The notes below the pieces were generated by a model, which was given only the letters and a program-made list of their open reading frames with translations, had not been told where the DNA came from and made no database searches. Position numbers and translations under genes: made by a program. A stretch of DNA of 64,000 bases from Schistocerca nitens (taxonomy: Eukaryota > Arthropoda > Insecta > Orthoptera > Acrididae): contig NC_064615.1 in the NCBI RefSeq assembly GCF_023898315.1, positions 735,179,450 to 735,243,449 on the forward strand, in the 5' to 3' direction. Of the stretch, positions 10,247 through 22,099 are shown in pieces. Position 1 is the first letter of the stretch. Each line of letters begins with the position of its first letter.

Positions 10247-13200
10247 ATGATGGAACAAAAGGAAAGAGTTGAGCTACCCTGGGCGTCAGTCTCTAGACTG
10301 AATTTTCCTGGTCATGGGATTCTGGGGGATCAGGAACAGCAGGCACGGATGAGTCGAATCTTCTCAAAATATCTACGACCAAAACAGAAAAACTTCATAG
10401 AAGCTAACAACATGAAAACTCTCTCTATGGTAGGTAATCTCAAACAACTCACAAACACGGTGGAAAAATTTCAAATAAGAGAAACACGGTTTACCGATGA
10501 AAATAATTTTGATTCAGGGAACTTTAGAATCCACAAAGGAAAACCTGCAGTCCAGCTTAACAAGTTATCCAAACAGTTTGGCACAGCTTTTGTTGTGCAC
10601 AAATCAATTATAGATTCAGTAATAAATTGCCATTCAACACCAGAAAGAATCCCCACAATCTCAGTAAAATCTGGAAACAAGGCATACACACTTATAAATG
10701 CAAATGCTCCCACAAATGACAACAGAAGAGATCCACATGTAACAGATGACTTCTGGGAACTATTGGAGGAATCGTCAATACCCCTGCACATAATGTGAAA
10801 ATTCTCTTAGGAGATTTTAATGGGCAACTCGGCAAAGAGCAAAAAATCAAGGAAAACAACAGGTATTCAAACGGCTCATAAGAGAACAAATAAAAATGGT
10901 GAGGCTAATCAAATTCTGCGAAAATGTTGATCTTACAACCATGTCCACATAATTCCTTAAACCTGCAAACAAACTTACGAGGTCGAAATCATCAAATTCG
11001 ACTTTGGCTGAATTTCAGATGGACTATGTTGCTATATCCGAAATAAGAATACCAAAGAAATACTCAACGTACGAAAAAGAAAAGGAGTTTTTGACTCAGA
11101 ACACAATTTGCTGCAAATAAAGATTAGATTTCAACCTAGCAGAAAAAACTACAAATGAATAAAGGGTTCAGAACTGATCCAGAATGCCTGAAACTCAACA
11201 AGGGAGAAATTCTTCGGGAAATTAGGCAATCAGACACGACGAATTAGAAGGAACTTGCTGAAGTAGTGCATTTGATCAAGCAATAGAAGAGACAATACGA
11301 GCGTGGAAGACTTACAGTTGCAACAAAACTCCAGGAAAATGACAGGAATTTTTGACAATAGAGAAAAGTCCATCTAAGGCAATATGAAGAGAAAAAACGT
11401 AGGTATGGTATAAACCAGCATAATCTGAGCTTTCGCCGTGCTGACGGATCACTGGGAACCAACACCAGATATAATTGTCAAATTTTAGCTAAGTATTTTC
11501 ACTCACTTCACAACTGCGAGCCTTCAATAGAACAACTAGACTTTGAGAAACCCCCATCGAATCCTGATACAAAACCACCATCTCCTAAATAAGTAAATGA
11601 AATAATCAACTCTTTGAAGAACGACAAGTCTCCCGGGGAAGACGGAATCATAGCAGAAATATGGAAATTAAATGACAATAATCTCACAGAAGTAACTCAC
11701 AGAATAATATAAAACGTTTGAGAAACTGAACAAATACCCGCAGAGTTGAAATGTGCATTAATTCATCCTCTCCACAAAGGGAACTAAAACCGATCCAGAC
11801 AGTTACACGAGAATTTCACTGATCTCGGTAGTATACAAAATTCTTGCAAAGGCCCTGTTAAGTCGACTAGAAGAACAGGCGGGCCAATTAATAGGAGAGT
11901 ATCACACAGGGTTTCGCAAAGGTCGATTTCGAATTCAACAGATATGGAACCTAAAGACAATATTCTAAATCAGAAATGGTTCAAATGGCTCTGAGCACTA
12001 TGGGACTTAACTGCTGAGGTCATCAGTCCCCTAGAACTTAGAACTACTTAAACCTAACTAACCTAAGGACATCACACACATCCATGCCCGAGGCAGGATT
12101 CGAACCTGCGACCGTAGCGGTCGCGCGGTTCCGGACTGTAGCGCCTAGAACTGCTCGGCCACTCCGGCCGGCTCCAAATCAGAGGGTGGAGGAATAATGT
12201 GGTGACTTTTGTCTACTTTAAAATGGCTTATGATTCAGTGAACTGCACACTTTAGAGAAACTGAAGATTGACAGGAAATCAAAATCAGTTATCCAACAGA
12301 CATTAACAGGTATAATTTCCAACATTAAGTTTATGCGACGAACGGCAGAAGCACTTCACATTCATATTGGTGTTTGTCAAGGAGATGGCCTCTCTCCCCT
12401 TCAATTTCACATGGTTCTGGAAAAAATTGTAAGGACATTGGAAAAGGAAATAAAGCGATTAAAAAGGAACAGAGAATAAATGTGAAGTGTCTGGCTTTCA
12501 TGGACGATCTTGCTATTCTAATCAAACTTAAAAGAGTCAAACTTGCACTGGAGAAGCTTGACGAAATCTCACAGGAAAGTGGCCTACAAACTGGCCTACG
12601 AAACTCCTTCGACGATAATGCATGGAAAGCAAGCCTGTAGATAATCTCACCATTAAAACTCACTGCGGAAAAGTGGTACGAGTTGCGCACTTCAAATATC
12701 TAGGAGACATAACCCGACCATCAAAGCTGAACTCCATAGCCAATCAAGAAAGAATCTCCAAATTACAGAAAGAATATAAGCTCACTTCGAATCACTACAA
12801 TAAAAAATCTATTTCTGTAAATGCAAAACTAAGGCATTACAACACAGTGGTTCTACCAGAAACGCTGTACGCTGCAGAAGTTACAGTGATTCATGGTCAT
12901 ATGAAAATCAGACAGAGTGAAAAGCAGGGAAGAAAAATTCTGAGGAATATATATGGACCAGTGTATCGTGAAGGAATTTTGATAAAGGGACCAACAAGAG
13001 AGATCTAGAAAGATATAGAAACAATAACGGACACGTTTAGAAAGAAATGGATGAAATTTTATGGATAAACATGCTCACAAGGCAAATCTCTGAGATAGCA
13101 AACAGTAATAAGTACAAGACAAAATGGATAACTGAAGCAGATGCAGACATTAAGGAACTGGGAATCTCACGATACAACGTAAACGATCCAGAATAGCTCA

Positions 13201-13370
13201 GGAACACCATAAAGAAACACACACTTAAACCAAAAAAAACGAGAAAAGAACAGGAAACAAATGGCCAGAAGAACTCAAGAGAGAGCACAGCAAGCGTGTG
13301 GAGAGAATTTAGGAAGAACGATGGAAGAAGAAGAAATCATGGCTACTCAAGTTCAATCGCTTTCTTAGAA
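10247..13370 (+). pseudogene. non-LTR retrotransposon (endonuclease-RT), degenerate
   Basis: The open segment 10247-10798 is an AP-type endonuclease fragment (IRETRFTDENNFDSGNFRI, then FGTAFVVHKSIID, AYTLINANAPTND). It continues in another frame with KILLGDFNGQLGKE near 10800. RT signatures follow: NDKSPGEDGI near 11620, an RT finger region with GFRKGRF near 11910, FVYFKMAYDSVN near 12210, and LAFMDDLAIL near 12495, where the usual ADD catalytic pair reads MDD. A C-terminal segment with YLGDITRPSK follows (12622-13008). It ends near 13340 with an A/G-rich GAAGAAGAAGAAA tail. Many stops; a SINE sits at 11975. Confidence 0.8.
11975..12175 (-). repeat. tRNA-derived SINE (family A) inside the LINE RT domain
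   Basis: Full-length minus-strand copy with B box near 12098 and head ending CCGGCCGGC. TSD AAATCAGA at 11967-11974 and 12176-12183. It interrupts the RT between the palm-side IWNLK segment and the YFKMAYDSVN segment. Confidence 0.92.
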
Positions 13371-13379
13371 AGGAATAAT

Positions 13380-14130
13380 CGAAAGTAAACATGATACTTA
13401 TAATCTCGACTCGGTTTATATTTTATTTCGGAAAATACTGTTTTGTCTGTCTCGATGATTTTAAAATAGGTTAAGATAACTGAAAATTAGTTTTCACTTA
13501 AATAAGAAGTGTATGTTGCAACTTCGACTGTTTCTGTATCGAGTATTGTCTAAAATTCATGTTAATGTAAAGGTGAATAAAAGCATCGCTTCGACTAATA
13601 CTAAACATAGAAATAAAAACTTTCAGCCTTGTGGTACACAAAATGTACTGCAGTGCAGACGTCTTGTTCTCAGTGGTTTTCCAATCACGACAGAAAAGTT
13701 TGTCCTTGTCATGACGCATAATCGTTCCAGTGTGGTAGGAAAAGTTACTTCCAAACAGTGTGTTTACAAAGCAGCCGGGGCTCGCGCCAGATCCGTCGCT
13801 ACGCAGAGTCACGGTATCAGCGAAATTATCAACACGTGTATGCTGTGTTTGCACTGCCATTAGAGCCAATACAAACTAAGGTCCGCATTTCCGCGTCGCG
13901 GCAATCTTCTGCTATAGTACACAGGCAGGAGAAAACCTTTTGTCCAATAAAGATTTGCTCAAAAGGCAATTCTGAGTTAGTTAGCCTGACGTGCTTCTGT
14001 TTCTCTTATCATTAAACACGAATATGAAAGGATCGGTAGCCCATTGCTACAGAGGACTACTTGTGTTTGCCTATAACAGAAATTGAACACCATTACTTGG
14101 CGTTTGCAGTTTGGCAGCAACTTTTCACGA
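13380..14130. other. probable gypsy internal sequence, not decipherable
   Basis: Overlapping open frames on both strands (13498-13869 minus, 13513-13863 plus), none with a recognisable protease or zinc-knuckle motif. By position it should hold the gag-protease-RT linker of the gypsy provirus. Confidence 0.35.
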
Positions 14131-14142
14131 TATTAGGAAACG

Positions 14143-14464
14143 GTTCAAAATGGCTCTGAGCACTATGGGACTCAACTTCTGAGGTCATTAGTCCCCTAGA
14201 ACTTAGAACTAGTTAAACCTAACTAACCTAAGGACATCACACACAAAAAAATGGCTCTGAGCACTATGGGACTCAACATCTTAGGTCATAAGTCCCCTAG
14301 AACTTAGAACTACTTAAACCTAACTAACCTAAGGACATCACACACACCCATGCCCGAGGCAGGATTCGAACCTGCGACCGTAGCAGTCCCGACATCACAC
14401 ACATCCATGCCCGAGGCGACCGTAGCGGTCTCGCGGATCCAGACTGCAGCGCCTAGAACCGCAC
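14143..14464 (-). repeat. chimeric SINE (family A) with duplicated segments
   Basis: One insertion with a single 12-bp TSD (TATTAGGAAACG at 14131-14142 and 14465-14476), but it contains two copies of the SINE tail in tandem, joined at a short A run near 14248. A second internal duplication of the CCATGCCCGAGGC region occurs near 14350 and 14410. The head is damaged. A single TSD means the chimera was inserted as one molecule or rearranged after insertion. Confidence 0.88.
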
Positions 14465-14482
14465 TATTAGGAAACGTTTCGT

Positions 14483-15118
14483 GTACTCAGTTCTAGGAAT
14501 AGCGCAAATTCTTTTAGATTACACGTGATTGATTTGTCCAGCCTCTGCATTCAAGGCAGTGTAGTACAAACCAGTGTTCCAGTGACTAACAGTATTGTTT
14601 TTGTCTTTGTAATAAGTACAGTGAACAAATTTAGGAAAGGCTAACAGTTCTGAAACATTCATTACTGTTAAAGACAATGCGCAGCTGCTATTTTTTCGCA
14701 CATGAGCTGTCCCCTATGCAGTATTTGAGCATGTCGCTCAGGATCCGCAATGATGAAAATACGAGTGAGCTGTCAAACCCATTTCTGCAAATGTGTCGGC
14801 ATCACCTTTGGTATCCTAAAAAAGCCATCAGGATGTTTAAGTATGTGTGCTGATTTTAAAGTAACAGCCAACTCACAAATCATTGTGGATTTATTTCATC
14901 TACCATGACACAGAGGAGTTCATGGACAGATTGACTTACGTGAGATGTACTTACAGTTCCTACTGCACGAGCAGTCCAAGCGATGTTTTGTGGCCAACAC
15001 TCACTTAGTCTTCTTCCAGTTTCAAAGACTGCTATTTGGAAGTGCTTCAGCTCCAGCCGTTTTTCAACGGTTCCTGGAAAAATTAACAGCAAAATTCTCT
15101 TCCTGTACAAAGTATTTC
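14483..15118 (+). pseudogene. gypsy reverse transcriptase, N-terminal part
   Basis: Plus-strand frames show the run-up to the RT domain (TVKDNAQLLFF, AVPYAVFEHV), then SASPLV and a finger motif. The palm follows in the open segment 14945-15118: REMYLQF region, LLHEQSKRCFVANTHL, FFQFQRLLFGSASAPAVF and LEKLTAKF. The catalytic YxDD is cut by the SINE immediately after FDNIV, where the normal DD reads DN, so the enzyme is dead. The downstream half resumes at 16169. Confidence 0.8.
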
Positions 15119-15130
15119 GATAATATTGTC

Positions 15131-16156
15131 GCCGGCTGCGGTGGCCGAGCGGTTCTAGGTGCTCAGTCCGGATCCGCGCGACTGCTACGGTCGCAGGTTC
15201 GAATCCTGCCTCGGGAATGGATGTGTGTGATGTACTTAGGATAGTTAGGTTGTAACCTCCCCAGAGAAATTTGAAAAGACAATAATTAAATGTTAATGGG
15301 AATAGAGCCAAGTGTTACATCCCCGGAGAATTTTGAAAAGACAATAGTGTAACCTCCCAGCAAAAAAGGTAATAATTTATAGACAATGACAATTAAATGA
15401 AAAATAGCAATCTGACCCATGTGTAAGCTCCCCACAAAAATGAAATTCAATTAAAAAAAATGAAATCTCGGTGACGATGAAAACGTAAATAGACCGAAAT
15501 GTCGATCTTTAGGCCCAGATTAAACTCAAATTCTTACCTCAGTAAAACTGCATCTGCTCTTATTTTTCGCCATAGCTTGAAAGAAATGCATCGCAAAAAT
15601 TCTTTGAACTTAAGTAAATTTTTCTTTAAGGAAATGCATGGCAAACTTTCTTTCAATAAAATGTTTGTTTTGTTAAAATGCTTGGTTTGAAAACAAAATT
15701 ATTATTGGGGCAATTCTTGAACAAATTAGTTACAGTTAATTTACATTACATTATCAAATGTGCGCAATGCTGCTTCATTACCTTATTTAAAAATATACCT
15801 TGTCCCGAATCTTGACCAGAGGCCCATGTCGACGTCCGCCGACTCCTCACACACAACTGCGACTGTCTCTCGCGCGCTACTACATGCTCTCGCGACTCGT
15901 TACGTACAACTGAACTCTGTCGCAACTCGACCGCAACTGCCACTGCCGAGTCCCTACATGCAACGGAACTCTCGCGCGCTCAAGCGCAGACTAGCAACGA
16001 TAAAAAAAAGAACTCTCTGGTCAGAGATTCTGTCATGCCTCGCCATCGCTGCTACTGAATACGCACGTGTTTCAAGGTTTAAGTAGTTCTAAGTCTAGGG
16101 GACTGATGACCACAGATGTTAAGTCCCATAGTGCTCAGAGCCATTTGAACCATTTT
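15131..16156 (+). repeat. tRNA-derived SINE (family A), split by a solo LTR
   Basis: Head and early tail at 15131-15250, remainder at 16075-16156; the middle is the LTR at 15251-16074. The SINE TSD is GATAATATTGTC at 15119-15130 and 16157-16168. It lies at the catalytic motif of the gypsy RT. Confidence 0.92.
15251..16074 (+). repeat. solo LTR with reiterated terminal motif
   Basis: An 824-bp segment starts TGTAACCTCCCC and ends GTGTTTCA, flanked by AGGT at 15247-15250 and 16075-16078. No internal domain remains. Variants of the terminal TGTAACCTCCCC recur at 15313, 15348 and 15422, each followed by a short A-rich stretch. The 3' half is C-rich (CTCTCGCG-type words). Confidence 0.75.
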
Positions 16157-16168
16157 GATAATATTGTC

Positions 16169-16544
16169 TCGAGTCGTACAGTGGCTGAACGTTTGGCAAA
16201 TGTAGACTGCTTGTTTGAAGTTCTTTCTGCCACTGGCTTAGACTGCAATAAGGAAAAACGCTCCTTCTTCAAAACTAACTTCAGTAGTTAGGTCATGATG
16301 TAAGTGCTAAATATATTCATTCTGCTAATTCACACTTGGCTGCCCCATGACATTTAGGAGCTCTGAGCTGTCACGGGAAAGCTTATTTACTATATTAAAT
16401 TCATTGCAAATGGTGCACAGGTGTTCGCTCTGCTGAACCGGCTGTGTCGAGAATGTATTTCCTTTGTCCGATCCAGGACGCATTCCAGCATTAAAAGACA
16501 CATTATGAAGACGAGGTTGTGTGATTCATTTTCAAACAGCTAAG
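16169..16544 (+). pseudogene. gypsy reverse transcriptase, second part
   Basis: The frame resumes after the SINE with SRTVAERLANVDCLFEVL and then GLDCNKEKRSFF, the segment that follows the catalytic motif in gypsy RTs. It then decays. The solo LTR at 16545 cuts it. Confidence 0.75.
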
Positions 16545-17031
16545 TGTGGTGTCACCGCCAGACACCACACTTGCTAGGTGGTAGCCTTTAAATCGGCCGC
16601 GGTCCGTTAGTATACGTCGGACCCGCGTGTCGCCACTGTCAGTGATTGCAGACCGAGCGCCGCCACACGGCAGGTCTAGAGAGACTTCCTAGCACTCGCC
16701 CCAGTTGTACAGCCGACTTTGCTAGCAATGGTTCACTGACAAATTACGCTCTCATTTGCCGAGACGATAGTTAGCATAGCCTTCAGCTACGTCATTTGCT
16801 ACGACCTAGCAAGGCGCCATTATCATTTATTATTTATCTTGGGATGCATGTACAGTCAGACCGATGTTCACCAATTATGGATTAAAGTTAAGTATTCCAC
16901 CAGCTACGTACTTTTCTTGATAGTATAATTACTTTACCTTTCCCAGACCTCACGCCAGCCTGCGTGAGCTTAAACGCGTGCCTTTCGGCTTCCTCCAAAC
17001 CCCGTGAATTGGCTCCTGCCAATTCACAACA
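16545..17031 (+). repeat. solo LTR, 487 bp, 5-bp TSD
   Basis: Starts TGTGGTGTCACCGCCAGAC and ends AATTCACAACA, flanked by CTAAG at 16540-16544 and 17032-17036. It is well preserved compared with the gypsy sequence it interrupts, so it is a later insertion. Its start differs from the TGWAACYTYCC LTRs elsewhere in the window. Confidence 0.85.
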
Positions 17032-17167
17032 CTAAGCCTGATGTTTTAGATGTGGATGCATTTTCTTACAGGACTGAAGTTATTCTCTACCATAGAATTG
17101 GTTCTTCTGATGGTCCTGTTACCTTTTCCTCGAAAGGCCTAAGCAAAGTGCAGTTGATTAGTCAGCT

Positions 17168-17383
17168 TTGAGAGATGCGGTGCCCATTATCAAAGCCATT
17201 ACCAAGAGCGACCCTTACTTATATGGTAGGAAGTTCTATTCGTTCACCTCTCTAATGGCCTTTTACGATCCTTCCAAGCCAGTCACATCATGGAAAGCGC
17301 AAAAATTGCAACGTTGGGCCCTGATATTGTGTAATAACAGAATGAGTTGTTGTACAGGCGGCTGCACAATATTCGACCGCTGA
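17168..17383 (+). pseudogene. gypsy RNase H fragment
   Basis: The open segment contains SDPYLYGRKFYSFTSL, where the family normally has a TDHKPL-type motif, then KLQRWALIL, the late RNase H signature. It follows the second RT part once the solo LTR is removed. Confidence 0.7.
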
Positions 17384-17779
17384 ATTGTTGTCTCGGTTAC
17401 CAGTCAGTACCGACACAGTGTTTGATTCATCTGAGTGATCATGTCATAAAATCGCTACTCAGGATTTTAAAATGCTTCAAAATATCTCTATCGATTTTCA
17501 TTGTGTTTCACAGTAACTGCTTCTGTCTCAGATATGCATTTTGTTCCGCAATGGACCGCCGCATAGTCTGAAAGAAATTTCCTACCCAGTGGTGTGTCAC
17601 TATTTTTCGCATCGTCACGCACTATCCACGCTGGCAGGCGTTCTGCTGTTGCATAGAGAGTATGACGATGCATGTGTTGTAATTCCTCTCTCCCTCCAAT
17701 GGGAAGTTTTGTCTCTACTGGACCAATGTCGTTGGGGCATATTTCGCATAAACTGTCTCGCCTGACGTCATTGTATTTA

Positions 17780-18680
17780 GCACGACATGGATGCTCAGAC
17801 TGAGCAAGAGACCTCTTGTTAAAATGTTTGTGTGGATCATGAATCAGCTCAGCCGCCATGTTTATTTGAGTGGCCACGTCCGTCCAGACTATGACAACGC
17901 ATTCCTATTGGTCATGCACGTCCGTTGTAGTGCATGTGGATCGCTGTTGATGGTAGATGCATGCAGTAAATTTCCTTTTTTTGTCCCCACGCTGTCCCTT
18001 ACTACCGCTTGAAACCTGTCGGCTTTGTCTTCTGTTCTTTGTCTTAAAGGTATTCGTGATGTCCATGTCCAGGACAACAGCTCACAAATCACATCATCCA
18101 ATTTTCAACAGTTTTGTGCCCCCAATGGCATTCACAATTTGGCTTCTGCACCTTTTCACCCTCTAACAATGAAGATGAACGGTAAGTCTGAACATTCAAA
18201 AGTCTCATGGGAAACTGTGCTCATTCCACATACGGAAGCAAGCCTTGAAGATTTTTCTTTCCTCCTACCTCTCCTTGACACGTGACGGGAAAACGCCACA
18301 GAATTATTTCACAGTCGTTCCTAGCTACCTAGTTGAATCTTCTGCAGCTTCCGCAGAAACTATTCGTTCCACCGGTTCAGGCAAACTTTCAGGTGCAGGA
18401 TGAAGTTTTCTATATAGTTTCTCTCAAGAAACAGCATTAGGAGTACGGTATCGTAACAGAAGACTTAAGACGTTCTTATTTCATCGTGCGAGGTTCTACT
18501 AGACCGGATCAGCGTCTCCAAAAACAGCTGTGGCGCTCTTATCAGTATGTTAGTGATTCTACTGCAGAAATTTTGTCCTCTTACCCAGCGTGCCCCCGGG
18601 GACCTCAACAGCAGTCACATGCACTAGCGCTAGCGGCTGTGGCCGGCACCATCCTCAACAGTGGCCAAGTGGACTGACGT
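17780..18680 (+). pseudogene. gypsy integrase, degenerate
   Basis: Segments 17791-18012 and 18025-18285 carry LLMVDACSKFPFFV (first catalytic aspartate), then DVHVQDNSSQITSSNFQQF (second aspartate region) and ASAPFHPLTMKMNGKSE, where the third catalytic glutamate is expected; the normal PxSNGxAE motif is eroded. The open segment 18486-18677 probably derives from the C-terminal tail. Stops occur at several points. Confidence 0.75.
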
Positions 18681-19119
18681 CGCACCACCGCCCCAGTGGT
18701 CATCTCCGGCTCTCCAAAAGTCATGGCTGGCACCACCTAGAGTACTGCCCTTGGGGATCAACGAAGCACCGACGCAGTCGCCGCCGCCGTCGCCGTCGCT
18801 GATGACGTCGATATAGACACCTGACTTGCAGCCTGCGCTAATGGCCATATGCCCCTGGACAGCCATCGCACCATCCCACTAGATCATCTTTCTGGAAGCC
18901 AGACCAGTGTCTGCATCATTGGGTGAAGGCATGCACCCCGTGGCGGGTTTTTTTGGCCGGTGTTCCCTGTCACTCGCAAGGTGGATATCAGGGTGCAGAA
19001 AGGGAACTACAATCGGCTTTCATTTCACTCCCTGACTGCTCGTCTATGTCAGCAATCAACCTTCCACCCCCCTCCCCAAACCCTCCGTCGTCATATGATA
19101 CAGTACTACACAATGACAG

Positions 19120-19800
19120 CGCAGATGTTTGGAGGGTTAGGGGCGAGGAATGTGGAGTCGTCCGAAGAACGAAGGACCCTGGTAAGGTGGGCTTCTCCCA
19201 ACGGATCCACATGGAAACATGTCGCTGCCAGCACCAACGATGAATGACAGACGATGCCGTAGACACGCCCGGACATGTTTTCCTACGCCAGCACATCAGT
19301 TCATTTACTTACGTCTGGCCGGCCGGTGTGGCCGTGCGGTCTAGGCGCTTCAGTCTGGAACCGCGTCACCGCTCCGGTCGCAGGTTCGAATCCTGCCTCG
19401 GGCATGGATGTGTGTGATGTCCTTAGGTTAGTTAGGTTTAAGTAGTTCTAAGTTCTAGGGGACTGATGACCTCAGGAGTTAAGTCCCATAGTGCTCAGAG
19501 CCATTTGAACCATTTTTGAACTTACGTCTGAGGGCAGTGCCCAGTCAGGAATCATCGCCGAACACGAAAGCATCACTTCTCTAACTAGCCAGCAGTGCGG
19601 TAAATGTTCTCGTCAGAACTCTGCATGCAAGTTTATAGTCAGTTGTACTCTGTGAGGAGAGACTAGTATCTTGTTCTGTATCAAGTGACAGCGATAAATA
19701 CTCACGAAAATCCTGTGGGCATGGATTGTGACAAAGTATTTCATCTTGTTCATGTTTTAATAAAGTGATCTCATATTTTTCATGTTGTAACATCATGTGG
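19120..19800 (+). repeat. gypsy 3' LTR-like block
   Basis: Homologous to 8240-8720 (landmarks listed there), with AATAAA at 19759-19764. Similarity continues past the presumed LTR end to about 19872 (the AAAGAACTAAAC region), which is unexpected for a 3' LTR, so the boundary is uncertain. A SINE interrupts it at 19318. Confidence 0.55.
19318..19519 (+). repeat. tRNA-derived SINE (family A), full length
   Basis: Plus-strand copy with intact B box near 19381 and full tail. TSD ACTTACGTCTG at 19307-19317 and 19520-19530. The TSD sequence is present once at the matching place in the other LTR block (8391 region), confirming the empty site. Confidence 0.94.
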
Positions 19801-19870
19801 GCCCTAAAGAACTAAACCAAACAACCCGCAACTGTATCAACAAGTGTTATTTCGTCTGGAAAAACAAAAT

Positions 19871-21479
19871 GCAAGATGAATTTCTCTTTACAAACAATCA
19901 AACTTTTGGGTTAATCATCGGTGTAATGAGATCTCACTGTAAAATTTTCTCTTCGGAAATCAATCGATAACCCTTATAACGAAGGTTTCACGAGGCTTGT
20001 ATCTTCTCGTAATGATCTATTCTTTGGGAATATCATATGTCCCTCAGTATAAAGACACGCCTTACGGAAATATTGATAACGCAGCAGGGTTTTAAGAGCC
20101 CCTTCACTACATTTGTGGTCATAATACTGGAGTATGATTATGACAATACACGTTCGTCAGAATAAATAACATGTAAGTCATATGAATGTACATCACGTGA
20201 TCTGATGTTGAAAAGTAATATATGTCAGTCTGTACATTATCTTGAGATTTTGTCGTTAGGGAAAACTTGCAATTAATCTTTGTTTTCAGAGTACGATAAA
20301 TGGACAATAATTGATTTTCTGATAAAATTATCCATTGTAAGTGATACGTTGATAGGCGTCTCTGGTGACTCACACATAATTACGAAGTCTGATTGCTGAT
20401 GAGCACTTCAGAATTCTCTGAGGTAATGTGACGTTACACAGCCAATTAGATCGCCCTAGTATGTAGGGCAGTCTGTAGTGACGGAGGCTGTGACGGTTTG
20501 TGCTGACAAGAAATGTTGGCTCTTAATTTGGGAATTCAGGAACTACGTGCCACAAATCTCTCAGTTTGCTCAAATACTATATTTATCAGCTGTAGACGAC
20601 GAAATCCTTTTGTATTTCAGAGCTGTGTGAAAGATAGATTAGTTAACGATTTACACTTCTCTGGCTTCCAACCGGGTTAGTCTGCAGAAATGGGACGAAG
20701 TTTCATGGACGTCACCGCAGGAGACACGAGAATTCTATTAATTCAACTCGACGGGAATGAGAGAAAGTTAAAATTATACTATAAAACATATCGCAAGCTA
20801 AATAATACTTGTTACTTTATAAATGCCTCTCGTAATACCACAAACAAAGATGAACAAATGGGAAAAACGTTAATAATCGGTTTATAAGGAAAGTAAGACC
20901 TGTCGGTTAGGTAGTTTGGAGGCGTGACCTATCGTCCAAAACATTATTCTATTTAAATGGCTGTTAGAATTAATTTCTCTTGTCATAGTGAGTGAAAGAA
21001 TGTATGGAATGTTCCTATGGTCGGTTATTTCAGCTATTTGCTCCTTAATTCTAGCCATATTCATTCTCATTAACCCATGACTTTGTGCCTCGTTCATCTC
21101 ATACAAATACAATTAGGTCATGTGAATCTGATGTAGTTCTTAATAGTGAATTCGCACAACCTTTTATTTCCACGAATGTACGTATTCCTCGGTATTTAGG
21201 TGAATTAGATCCCCTCTGCCTGACATTTTCACCTGAAAAAGCAGTCTTGGTCATCTGTTTTGCTTATCCTGCTGCATAATTATTGTCAGTAATTGGAATT
21301 GCAGCAACACAGTACTGGCGTTCAATATGTCGCCACAAAATTGAAGCTCAGCGTCAGTATCATGAAAGTGCTGAACCATACTGCATCAAAGCATAGAGTT
21401 TTGCACCAGTCAGTCCTTCAGTACACAATTATAGATAGTTAAAAAGCCTCTCGCCTTTAACTCATCGTCATTTGACACA
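19871..21479. other. no gene identified
   Basis: AT-rich, stop-dense. Short frames at 20690-20887 and 20882-21112 show no domain. No repeat family recognised. Confidence 0.4.
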
Positions 21480-22090
21480 TCTCTCCATTACTGCTGCAGA
21501 CTACATCCATTTGAACCTAACTACTGCATTTATCCATTGGACTTCACATACAAATTTCACATCCACACTTTTCCGCATTACCCAATTGACGATTACCTCA
21601 TGTCTCAAAAGGTGTCCTAGTAATCGATCTCTCCCTTTTACTCAAGTTGTCCTATAAATTTCTTTTCTTCCCAGTTGGATTCAGTACCTTCTCTTCACAC
21701 AGTCTATCCATTTAATCTTCACCATTCTTCTGCAGAATCACATTTCAAAAACTTAGGTCTCGTCTTGTCTAAGCTGCTTTTTGTCCCCATTTGACACCCA
21801 TATTAGCCTACACCCCAGAAAAATATTTTCAGAAAAGACTTCCTGACGATTACGTATATATTAGTTGTTAACATACTCATTCTTCTCAGAAATTCTGTTC
21901 CTTCTACAATCAGTATTCATTTTGTATCGTCCATACTTCGGTAATCATTAATTTTGCTGCCCAAATAGCAAAACTCATTTATTACTTTTCGTGTCTCACA
22001 TACTAATCTAATTCCTTGAGTAGCATCTGATTTAATTCGACTACATTCCCTTATGTTTGTTTGAATTTTGTCGATGCCATTCAATTCCAC
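21480..22090 (-). pseudogene. 3' end of a LINE ORF2, degenerate
   Basis: Minus-strand frames give the C-terminal post-RT region of an endonuclease-RT LINE: FCYLGSKIND, MLTTNIYVIVRKSFLKIF, then YGCQMGT where the family has a YGCETW-type motif. Multiple frameshifts. The palm domain lies outside, so the copy is 5'-truncated or deleted at the junction with the PLE at about 22090. Confidence 0.65.
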
Positions 22091-22099
22091 GCCCTCCTC

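Larger units (their letters stand above)
8240..19870 (+). mobile_element. old gypsy provirus, multiply interrupted (reconstruction)
   Basis: In plus-strand order: an LTR-like block (8240-8720), a gag remnant (8945-9545), RT (14483-15118 and 16169-16544), RNase H (17168-17383), integrase (17780-18680) and a second LTR-like block (19120-19800) homologous to the first. Order, strand and family type are consistent, so I infer a single provirus. Later insertions within it: a non-LTR element (about 10.2-13.4 kb, itself hit by a SINE), a chimeric SINE, a SINE hit by a solo LTR, another solo LTR, and a SINE in the 3' LTR. Two separate gypsy fragments are the alternative. Confidence 0.6.

Noticed and set aside
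10471..10791. Minus-strand 106-codon ORF
   Set aside because: Shadow of the LINE endonuclease frame on the plus strand.
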